DNA of 21,471 bases. Source: JAGOZV01 sp964346445. GTDB taxonomy: Bacteria; Patescibacteriota; Saccharimonadia; Saccharimonadales; Saccharimonadaceae. The notes beneath the pieces are model-generated. The model was not told where the DNA came from. It was given only the letters and a program-made list of their open reading frames with translations, and ran no database searches. The position numbers and the translations under genes are program-made. The number at the start of each line of letters is the position of its first letter. The stretch's first letter is position 1. Of this stretch, positions 1 through 6,700 are shown in pieces. The DNA is taken from positions 1 to 21,471 of the forward strand of contig CAYFUI010000008.1 in assembly GCA_964346445.1 (NCBI GenBank), in the 5' to 3' direction.

Positions 1-11
1 TTGATACTGTA

Positions 12-88
12 TGGTCGGGGTGAAAGGACTCGAACCTTCGACCTCACGGTCCCAAACCGCGCGCGCTAGCCAACTGCGCCACACCCCG
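12..88 (-). tRNA. tRNA-Pro (UGG)
   Basis: A complete cloverleaf reads on the minus strand. The 7-bp acceptor stem CGGGGTG/CACCCCG is perfect. The anticodon loop TTTGGGA carries TGG, the T-arm has a GGTTCGAGTCC core, and the 3' CCA is encoded at 12-14. It diverges from metG, and its own -10 lies about 17 bases upstream of the mature 5' end. Confidence 0.96.
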
Positions 89-104
89 TTGGTGTACAAA
101 AAGT

Positions 105-112
105 ATTATACA
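105..112 (-). promoter_or_regulatory. -10 element of the tRNA-Pro promoter
   Basis: On the minus strand the sequence is TGTATAAT, a perfect TATAAT with TG immediately before it. The predicted transcription start is near 98, ten bases before the tRNA 5' end at 88. No convincing -35 was seen. Confidence 0.6.
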
Positions 113-141
113 TTATTTAGGCGGTTAGGGCTAGCTTTGTT

Positions 142-150
142 TGCTATAAT
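142..150 (+). promoter_or_regulatory. Extended -10 promoter of the metG operon
   Basis: TGCTATAAT is a perfect extended -10. The predicted start is near 157, where the Shine-Dalgarno AAAGGAG begins (157-163), so the leader would be only about 19 nt. No -35 resembling TTGACA lies at the usual distance. Confidence 0.7.
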
Positions 151-175
151 AGTAATAAAGGAGAGATAGTTTTAT

Positions 176-1732
176 ATGGATTCACAAAGCAACCCGCCGG
201 CAATTAACTCAAAAACCGTAACAAAAACAAAGACTGCACCACTAGCAAGTAAGGATAAGGCCTATATAACCACCGCCATATCCTATGTTAATGGTGAGCC
301 GCACGTTGGCAATGCCTTAGATTACCTACTAGCAGACATTTGGTCTCGATATCAAATGCAAAATGGGCACCCAGTGCGTTTTCAAATTGGGGTAGATGAA
401 CATGGCACAAAGATAGCTGCCAGTGCCAAGCAAGCAGGCATAAGCCCGCAGGACTATACAGACAAGGCGCATGTTAATTTTAAAGATTTAGCTAACAACC
501 TGGGGGTAGACTATACAGATTTTATTCGCACCACCTCCCCTAACCACAAAAGTACAGTCCAATACATCTGGCAAAAACTTTCACCTTATATTTATAAGGG
601 AAACTATGAGGGGTGGTATTCGGTGGGAGAAGAAGCTTTTGTTTCAGACAAAGTGGCTGCAGCCAATAACGGTATTTCACCAGAGCATGGCACCCCCTAT
701 GAGCGCCTGAGTGAGGAAAATTATTATTTTAAATTATCTGAATTCGCCCAAAAAATAAGAGAGGCTATAGAGTCAGATCGCCTAAAAATTGTACCAGAAA
801 ACCGAAAAAAGGAAATTTTAAACTTAATTGAAGAGGGCGTGGAGGATATCAGCATTTCACGGCCTAAAAAAAGTTTAGGTTGGGGTGTCAGTGTACCGGG
901 TGATGATACTCATGTTGTCTATGTCTGGTTTGATGCTCTTGCAAATTATTTGTCAGTTTTGGGTTATCCAAATGACCAAACCTGGAGCGAGTATTGGCCA
1001 GCTAATGTACAAGTGGTTGGGAAAGACATACTGCGCTTTCACGCTATTATTTGGCCTGCTATGCTGATGGCTCTTGGCCTGCCTTTGCCCAAAACCATTT
1101 TAGCGCATGGACATTTAAGCGCCGGTGGTAGGAAGATGAGTAAAACTTTAGGCAATGTGGTTCAACCTAATGAAATTATTGAAACGTATGGTACGGATGC
1201 TTTCAGGTACTATTTTGCTAGACATATCCCTACTCTTGGCGATGGTGATTTTACTTGGGAGCGTTTTGAGACTGTTTATAATACAGAGCTTGGTAACGAC
1301 TTGGGTAATTTAGTACAAAGGGTGGCTGGAATGATCAACAAATACCAGTCGGGGGTGATTGGTGAGATTACTCAAAACGAGCATGACATGAAGCTGTACC
1401 ATGACGCATTTAAAAATTATCATTTCGATGAGGCACTAGAATCTGTTTGGGGAAAAGTTAGGGCGCTTAACCAGTACATTGACAATGTTAAGCCCTGGGA
1501 GATAGCCAAAAAAGCCCAGCAAGAGCAAGAGGCCAAGGACCATTTAGCAGAAGTGCTCGCCTATGCCGCGGGTGCATTAGTGCAAATAAGCGATCTGTTG
1601 CTACCCTTTATGCCAACGTCTGCCAGGAAGATAAATAATATATTTGAGACCGGTGTTGTTCAGTTTGATGGGCAACCGCTTTTCCCTAAGGTATATAAAC
1701 ACACAGAAGAGCCGGTAAAGAAGAAGGCATAA
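176..1732 (+). CDS. metG: Methionyl-tRNA synthetase
   Basis: Class Ia aminoacyl-tRNA synthetase (518 aa) that charges tRNA-Met in the cytoplasm. The HIGH signature reads HVGN (residues 43-46), so its last position is Asn rather than His. The KMSKT loop is at 320-324, and the alpha-helical anticodon-binding domain follows, with NVKPWEIAK at 437-445. The connective-peptide region (YEGWYSVGEEAF, 144-155) lacks zinc-binding CxxC pairs, like the zinc-free Bacillus/Thermus-type enzymes. No C-terminal Trbp111/EMAPII-like domain is present. The start is supported by AAAGGAG upstream. About 28 Thr/Lys-rich residues precede the catalytic core, a low-complexity extension absent from most MetRS. It heads an operon with tatD, one base downstream. 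Confidence 0.96.
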   Translation: MDSQSNPPAINSKTVTKTKTAPLASKDKAYITTAISYVNGEPHVGNALDYLLADIWSRYQMQNGHPVRFQIGVDEHGTKIAASAKQAGISPQDYTDKAHVNFKDLANNLGVDYTDFIRTTSPNHKSTVQYIWQKLSPYIYKGNYEGWYSVGEEAFVSDKVAAANNGISPEHGTPYERLSEENYYFKLSEFAQKIREAIESDRLKIVPENRKKEILNLIEEGVEDISISRPKKSLGWGVSVPGDDTHVVYVWFDALANYLSVLGYPNDQTWSEYWPANVQVVGKDILRFHAIIWPAMLMALGLPLPKTILAHGHLSAGGRKMSKTLGNVVQPNEIIETYGTDAFRYYFARHIPTLGDGDFTWERFETVYNTELGNDLGNLVQRVAGMINKYQSGVIGEITQNEHDMKLYHDAFKNYHFDEALESVWGKVRALNQYIDNVKPWEIAKKAQQEQEAKDHLAEVLAYAAGALVQISDLLLPFMPTSARKINNIFETGVVQFDGQPLFPKVYKHTEEPVKKKA

Positions 1733-1733
1733 C

Positions 1734-2576
1734 GTGCTAATTGACGCTCATTGTCACATCCAAGATAAAGATTATCCTTTAAGCCAGGCCACTGTTATGG
1801 AGAATGCCTACGAAGCTGGAGTTGAGCGGGTGGTAGTAGTAGGAACTTCGTTACGAACTTCTTCCGAAGCTCTTGCTTTTGTGTCTAAGTATGGCAGTGT
1901 AGCAAGGAGAAGGGCTAGTGCCTATGCTGTTATTGGCATTCATCCATCGCAAGCGAACACCAACTTTCAAGAGCTTGAAACCCTGTATGAGGCAGCGACA
2001 CCGGCTCAGCAAGCGCTAGTCATTGGCTTAGGCGAAATAGGTTTGGATTATCACTATAAAGATGGCAGCCCAACAAGACAGGAGCAGATACAAGCGCTGG
2101 AATGGCAACTAGACTTAGCTGAACGGCTAAAGTTGCCCATAGAATTTCATGTTAGAGACGCTTTTAAAGACTTTTGGGCCATCTTAGACAATTTTAATAT
2201 TAAAAATGCCCTTGTCCATTCTTTTACAGACAATAAAGAAAATGCAGAGGAGGCAATGGCAAGAGGTTTTTATATTGGATTAAATGGTATCAGTACTTTT
2301 ACAAAGCTAAAATGGCAGCAAGAGCTTTATAATAACTTACCCCTCACCTCTATCATCCTAGAGACAGATGCTCCTTACTTGACACCACCACCCTTTCGTG
2401 GTAAAATAAACCAGCCTGCACGCATTAAGCAGATTGCGGAATACCATGCGCATGTGCGTGGTGTGTCTTTAGAGCGTGTAGCAACAATTACAAGTAATAA
2501 TTTTGAAAAATTGTTTGCTCTCAAGGTGGGGGGAGCGGTAAAAGAGGATAATGAAACAGCAGCAGTATTACCATAA
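1734..2576 (+). CDS. tatD: TatD-family metal-dependent hydrolase / DNase
   Basis: TIM-barrel metallohydrolase of the TatD family (280 aa, usual size about 255-265). Family members are Mg-dependent 3'-5' exonucleases and are also linked to D-aminoacyl-tRNA or general DNA-quality functions. The metal ligands are visible in order: H6 and H8 (DAHCH), E101 (GEIGLDY), H139 (EFHVRDA), H162 (LVHSF) and D212 (ETDAPYLTP). The GTG start at 1734 lies one base after the metG stop, so translation is probably coupled. The metG-tatD pairing is common in bacteria. About 20 extra C-terminal residues overlap the next gene by 26 bases. The precise substrate is not deducible. Confidence 0.93.
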   Translation: MLIDAHCHIQDKDYPLSQATVMENAYEAGVERVVVVGTSLRTSSEALAFVSKYGSVARRRASAYAVIGIHPSQANTNFQELETLYEAATPAQQALVIGLGEIGLDYHYKDGSPTRQEQIQALEWQLDLAERLKLPIEFHVRDAFKDFWAILDNFNIKNALVHSFTDNKENAEEAMARGFYIGLNGISTFTKLKWQQELYNNLPLTSIILETDAPYLTPPPFRGKINQPARIKQIAEYHAHVRGVSLERVATITSNNFEKLFALKVGGAVKEDNETAAVLP

Positions 2577-3093
2577 CCCCCAATATGAACAGAATATCTC
2601 TAACCAGGAGAAGCTGCCTCAACAGGCTACTTTAGAAATCCTTAATACCCAGCGGCACATTGAAGAGTTGCGCACTAATTTTTTTAATCAGACAAAGGCA
2701 GGTGGGTCACTCTTGTCTAAGCTCTCACTAAAGGGTATTTTTGGCGAGCCATCATTTTTAGATAAGCATAAACCACCACAAAACCTGAACGATCTCATAG
2801 ACCTAGAAGGGCAAATTGGTGGTTCGTTATTTGATGGGCAGTGGGAAAAGGGAGTATACAAAAGCTTTTTCTACTACAACAATTCTTGGTATCTCCACGT
2901 TAGTAATAAAAAGTTTGAAGAGACGACAAGGTTCGTGGCTGGCGAGCATGGTGTTCAAATAGTAAGAATGCCACAACAGAACATTGTCGAGGAAAAAGCT
3001 ACTCCAGAAGAAGCACAGAACCTACTCTTAGCAACTCGGCTCTACCACCAAGAGGTGGTTGATAAAATTTATAATCCAGCGCCTACATCATAG
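2551..3093 (+). CDS. Hypothetical protein, 180 aa
   Basis: I do not recognise the family. The N-terminal ~45 residues are Gln/Asn-rich and probably disordered. A region with Gly/Phe/Leu motifs (SLLSKLSLKGIFGEPSF, about 54-70) follows, then an aromatic-rich, probably beta segment (GVYKSFFYYNNSWYLHV, about 101-117). There is no signal peptide and no membrane segment. It is read in another frame over the last 26 bases of tatD, with AGAGG at 2543-2547 a short 3 bases before ATG. Reading-frame length, operon position and continued coding character support a real gene. It is the last gene of the metG operon; a new promoter begins 19 bases after its stop. Confidence 0.75.
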   Translation: MKQQQYYHNPQYEQNISNQEKLPQQATLEILNTQRHIEELRTNFFNQTKAGGSLLSKLSLKGIFGEPSFLDKHKPPQNLNDLIDLEGQIGGSLFDGQWEKGVYKSFFYYNNSWYLHVSNKKFEETTRFVAGEHGVQIVRMPQQNIVEEKATPEEAQNLLLATRLYHQEVVDKIYNPAPTS

Positions 3094-3111
3094 GGCTATC
3101 AGGTAAAAGCT

Positions 3112-3120
3112 TGCTATAAT
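3112..3120 (+). promoter_or_regulatory. Extended -10 promoter, predicted near-leaderless
   Basis: TGCTATAAT ends at 3120. The predicted start near 3127 is only about 3 bases before the ATG at 3130. The intervening bases (AGAATAAGG) leave no room for a normally spaced Shine-Dalgarno on the transcript. Confidence 0.7.
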
Positions 3121-3129
3121 AGAATAAGG

Positions 3130-4296
3130 ATGAGTGAAGATTTAATCTACTTAGACTATGCCGCAGCCACCCCTATGGATAGGCGTGTGCAAAGGGCTAT
3201 GGAGCCCTTTTTAACTGAATATTTTTATAACCCCTCGGCTTTGTATGAACCGGCCGTTAAAGTGCGCGCAGCATATAAGGCTGCCAAGAAAAGTTTAGCT
3301 AATATAATTGGCGCAAGAGAGGGAGAGCTAGTCATGACAGCTGGTGCCACAGAGTCTATCAATCTTGCTTTTAGTGTCCTTAAAAAATATGGTGGTAATG
3401 CGGTAACTAGTGCTATGGAGCATCAAGCAGTTTTAGCTGCTGCACGGCAGTATGCCCATTCCATAGCGGCTGTTAATTCTGATGGCATAATATCAGTAAG
3501 TAAGGTTATGGGCCTATTGAACGATGAAACCACACTTGTTAGTATTGGTCTAGTTAATAATGAACTTGGGACTGTTCAGCCAATTAGGTTAATTGCTAAA
3601 GAACTTAAAAGAGTAAGAGAGGCGCGTTTAGCGCAGGGTAATCAAAGGCCTATATTCTTGCATATCGACGCCTCGCAAGGCGCCAATCAACTTGACATGT
3701 CGGTGCACCGCCTAGGAGCAGACCTAATGACGCTCAGTGCTGCTAAAATTTATGGGCCTAAACAGGTTGGGCTACTTTACTTTAATAATCAAGTGGAGTT
3801 GAGCCCTATAGTATTAGGCGGCGGTCAAGAATTAGGCTTAAGGAGTGGCACTGAAAATGTAGCTGGTGTTATTGGTTTTGCCACGGCCTTGGAAATGGCA
3901 GCTAAAAAACGTAAAAGTGAAACTAATAGGCTACGGGAACTTCGAGACTATATGGAAGCTACCCTAAGGGATGTATTTCCACAGATAATAATTTCGGGTA
4001 ATTCCAAAAAACGTCTTTCTGGCTACTTGCACGTGACTTTTCCTGGGTTAGATGGTGAGCGATTAGTGTATCGTTTAGAGACAGTTGGCGTACTGGTTGC
4101 TACTGGTAGTGCATGCGCGGCTCGAAACGGTAGCTACTCTCATGTGCTGGCGGCTATTGGGCTAACGGAGGAGGAAGCTAACGGTTCGTTGCGCATTTCT
4201 TTAGGTCGTGGCTCAACAAAAGCACAAATTAAAAAAGCCACCAGCCTAATTGTTAATGAGGTTAAGCAAGAGTATGAAAGGCTCAGCAATGCTTAG
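3130..4296 (+). CDS. iscS: Cysteine desulfurase (NifS/IscS family)
   Basis: PLP-dependent enzyme (388 aa) that removes sulfur from L-cysteine to form a protein persulfide. The PLP-binding Lys is K206 in SAAKIYGPK. The substrate/PLP residues H98 (MEHQAV), N144 (NNELGTVQP) and D180 (HIDASQ) are visible. The catalytic Cys is C329 in GSACAARNG. The residue before the PLP lysine is Ala, where IscS/NifS normally has His (GHK). There is no IscU in the window, but mnmA lies two genes downstream in the same operon, as in the Bacillus yrvO-trmU pair. I therefore infer that its main job is supplying sulfur for tRNA 2-thiouridine rather than general Fe-S assembly. Alternative name nifS. Confidence 0.93.
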   Translation: MSEDLIYLDYAAATPMDRRVQRAMEPFLTEYFYNPSALYEPAVKVRAAYKAAKKSLANIIGAREGELVMTAGATESINLAFSVLKKYGGNAVTSAMEHQAVLAAARQYAHSIAAVNSDGIISVSKVMGLLNDETTLVSIGLVNNELGTVQPIRLIAKELKRVREARLAQGNQRPIFLHIDASQGANQLDMSVHRLGADLMTLSAAKIYGPKQVGLLYFNNQVELSPIVLGGGQELGLRSGTENVAGVIGFATALEMAAKKRKSETNRLRELRDYMEATLRDVFPQIIISGNSKKRLSGYLHVTFPGLDGERLVYRLETVGVLVATGSACAARNGSYSHVLAAIGLTEEEANGSLRISLGRGSTKAQIKKATSLIVNEVKQEYERLSNA

Positions 4297-4900
4297 GTGG
4301 TCACTGGTACTGGTGCTTTTTCTGGCCGTCATCATTATAAGTGTGAGTATTTACTTGCAACCTAACGACCTTTCTAAGTGTGAAGCCACACCTAATCCGG
4401 CCGTAGCAAACTGCCAGGCGGCCGATGCTGTGGTGGCTATTAGCGGGGGAGACACTTTTGCCCGTGTAGATAAAGCCGTTCAATTGTATAAAAATGGTTG
4501 GGCAAGAAAGTTAATTTTTTCAGGCGCTGCTGCAGACAAAACCGGTCCAAGTAATGCTGAATCCATGACTGCTTACGCAGAAAAATTAGGGGTGCCAAAG
4601 GAAGATATTATTTTAGAGGAGCATGCAGAAAATACCACACAAAATGCCGAAAAAACGAGCAAGATCTTTGACCAGCTAGAAGTCAAAAAAGCCATATTAG
4701 TCACTTCTGGCTATCATCAAAGAAGAGCAAATTTAGAATTTGAACAAAAAGCACCAAACGTCCAGGTTGTTAATGCGCCCGTTAGTACAGACAAGCACTG
4801 GGGTAAGTTTTGGTGGCTTAGTCCGTATAACTGGTGGCTGGCTATGAGTGAAGGAGCCAAGATATTTTTCATTTATACAACTGGGGGATTGGGTAGGTGA
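4289..4900 (+). CDS. YdcF-like (DUF218) membrane-anchored protein
   Basis: Start chosen at ATG 4289, with GAAAGG at 4276-4281 upstream; this overlaps the desulfurase stop by 8 bases and gives about 203 aa. Residues 2-24 form one hydrophobic segment, a signal anchor or signal peptide, so the rest is probably outside the membrane. The DUF218 fold is recognisable: VVAISGGD near residue 50, then NAESMTAYAEKLGVP, then the acidic/Asn-rich EEHAENTTQNA, then VTSGYHQRRANL. Relatives (YdcF, SanA, ElyC) are linked to envelope biogenesis, but the substrate is not known. An aromatic cluster (FWWLSPYNWW) and a final hydrophobic stretch lie near the C-terminus. Starts at 4250 or 4274 are possible but less well placed. 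Its place between two tRNA-thiolation genes looks like operon economy. Confidence 0.85.
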   Translation: MLRWSLVLVLFLAVIIISVSIYLQPNDLSKCEATPNPAVANCQAADAVVAISGGDTFARVDKAVQLYKNGWARKLIFSGAAADKTGPSNAESMTAYAEKLGVPKEDIILEEHAENTTQNAEKTSKIFDQLEVKKAILVTSGYHQRRANLEFEQKAPNVQVVNAPVSTDKHWGKFWWLSPYNWWLAMSEGAKIFFIYTTGGLGR

Positions 4901-5949
4901 AAAAAGTTTTTGTTGGGTTGAGTGGCGGAGTTGACTCTAGTGTGGCTGCGTTATTATTACAAGAAGCTGGCTACAATGTAACGGGTGTTTATATGAAAAA
5001 CTGGACTCAAGATATGCCAGGTTTAGAGTGTCCGTGGGCGGACGATTTAGCGGACGCTAAGAGAGTGGCAGTACGGTTAGGAATTAACTTTAAAGTGTAT
5101 GACTTCCAACAGGAGTATAAGGATAAAGTTGTCCAATATATGTTAAGAGAATATGAACAAGGACGGACGCCTAACCCCGACATAATGTGCAACCAGGAAG
5201 TTAAATTTAAATTATTTTTAGAAACCGCCCTAAAGGACGGTGCAGACATGATTGCCATGGGTCATTACGCGCGAATACTTCATAAAAATAAGACTGGCTA
5301 CCTGTTGCAGGCGGTGGATAAGAAAAAAGACCAAACATATTTTCTGTATAGAGTAACGGGAGCTGCCTTATCTAAAGCTCTGTTTCCTATTGGTGATTAT
5401 CAAAAGACTCAAATTAGAGAGCTTGCGAGGCAGCATGGTCTTGCTACAGCTGATAAAAAAGACTCACAAGGAATTTGCTTTGTGGGGCAGGTAGACATGA
5501 AAGATTTTCTGAGCAATTTTATTAAAACTAGGAAGGGGCCTGTTGTTGATAAACAGACCGGAAAAGTTATTGGTGAGCATGATGGTGCAATATTTTACAC
5601 TTTAGGGCAGCGACACGGATTAAATATAGGGGGTGGCTTACCTTACTTTGTGGTTGATAAAAACCTTGATAATAATACAGTGGTCGTAACAACTAATTTA
5701 AATGACAGCGGACTTTGGCTAGGTGAAGTACTGCTTAAGGATGTAAATTGGATTAATGAGCCTCCTAAAAACAACATTCCGTATCAGGCGAGGGTAAGGC
5801 ATTTGGCGCCATTAGTTAAAGCAACCTACTTGTTTAAAGACGGACAGAATTATGTAAAACTCCAGGAAAAGCAACGTGCCATTACAAGTGGGCAGTCAAT
5901 CGTAATTTATGATGGCGAACGTTGCTTGGGTGGGGGTGTAGTAGCCTAA
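4897..5949 (+). CDS. mnmA: tRNA-specific 2-thiouridylase MnmA
   Basis: ATP-dependent enzyme (350 aa) that adds sulfur at U34 of the tRNAs for Lys, Glu and Gln. The PP-loop SGGVDSS is at residues 9-15. The catalytic D95 and C98 are in TPNPDIMC, and the second catalytic Cys is C194 in SQGICFVG. The TLGQRHGLNIGGG motif and a C-terminal beta-barrel follow. GTG 4897 overlaps the preceding stop by four bases (GTGA), implying translational coupling. The persulfide donor is probably the desulfurase two genes upstream. A likely substrate, tRNA-Glu(UUC), is also in this window. The stop codon shares bases with the stop of the convergent gatD-like gene, so no terminator fits between them. Confidence 0.96.
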   Translation: MKKVFVGLSGGVDSSVAALLLQEAGYNVTGVYMKNWTQDMPGLECPWADDLADAKRVAVRLGINFKVYDFQQEYKDKVVQYMLREYEQGRTPNPDIMCNQEVKFKLFLETALKDGADMIAMGHYARILHKNKTGYLLQAVDKKKDQTYFLYRVTGAALSKALFPIGDYQKTQIRELARQHGLATADKKDSQGICFVGQVDMKDFLSNFIKTRKGPVVDKQTGKVIGEHDGAIFYTLGQRHGLNIGGGLPYFVVDKNLDNNTVVVTTNLNDSGLWLGEVLLKDVNWINEPPKNNIPYQARVRHLAPLVKATYLFKDGQNYVKLQEKQRAITSGQSIVIYDGERCLGGGVVA

Positions 5950-6698
5950 AACGTTTCGTTTCTAGCCTTTTTGACCAAAGTAGTGTCAATGGTGAGAGGC
6001 TCTAGTTCTATGTCTTGTTGATAACGGTTTTTAAGCGCCATAATGATAAGAAAGTCGGCAATTTTTGGATTCAATGCCAGTACTGGACCACTTAAGTTAG
6101 TAGCAATGATGTTTCGGTAGAAGGCGCCCTCTCTATAATCTTTACCATTGTTTCCATTATTATCTTGAGTGGTTGACAGCGCCCTGTCGCCATTTAAAAA
6201 TATCTCGTAGTTGTGGCTCTCAAAGCCATATATATCTCCAAAATGGTCACTTTTTCCTACATAGGCACCAGTTATGGGCCGTTCTAGCAAATTAGTGATA
6301 GTTTTTTCGAGAATTGCCAGACCAGTTATTTTTTTGTCATTTAAAAAATTAATTTCTTTACCAAGTAGAGGAAACATGCCGCCGGTTGCTAGCATCGGGA
6401 TGCCTTTTTCGGCCAGTTGATTAAGTGAAGGTTGTAAGGTTTTTAAATCATCTTGAAATTTTTTTAAATCCTGTTTATTAAGGTGTGTAATCCCACTCAA
6501 CTCACCCTCAGCAACAAGTAAATTTACTTTTTCTAAGTGTTTTTTGGGTATAGTAGAAATTTCATTAATGGAAGTATCTATAAGGTCTACATTAATGCCC
6601 CGCCACTCAAACCTTTTTTGAAGAACTGTTAAATTTCCAGATGACTTAGGGCTGGATTTAGGATTAATATTTAAGTATAAAATTGATACCGCACTCAT
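5946..6698 (-). CDS. gatD: GatD-like class I amidotransferase homologue lacking catalytic Cys and His
   Basis: By family this is the glutaminase partner of MurT, which supplies ammonia for amidating D-Glu of lipid II. The 250-aa protein follows GatD closely along its length, including SDHFGDIYGFESH at 150-162 and the C-terminal GPVLALNPKIADFL. However, the nucleophile motif CGGYQ reads TGGMF (Thr105 in place of Cys), and the catalytic His motif LHGP reads LSGP (Ser203). The GGG-type oxyanion loop reads VAEGE (62-66). The whole protein has no cysteine. The frame is intact and the protein full length, so this is not an ordinary pseudogene. I infer a non-hydrolysing structural partner of MurT or a changed chemistry. 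The start lies 2 bases after the murT stop, with AGGAG about 10 bases upstream. The symbol reflects homology, not proven function. Confidence 0.85.
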   Translation of the reverse strand: MSAVSILYLNINPKSSPKSSGNLTVLQKRFEWRGINVDLIDTSINEISTIPKKHLEKVNLLVAEGELSGITHLNKQDLKKFQDDLKTLQPSLNQLAEKGIPMLATGGMFPLLGKEINFLNDKKITGLAILEKTITNLLERPITGAYVGKSDHFGDIYGFESHNYEIFLNGDRALSTTQDNNGNNGKDYREGAFYRNIIATNLSGPVLALNPKIADFLIIMALKNRYQQDIELEPLTIDTTLVKKARNETF

Positions 6699-6700
6699 GG

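Noticed and set aside
121..175. T-box or riboswitch upstream of metG
   Set aside because: The predicted leader is only about 19 nt, too short for such structures.
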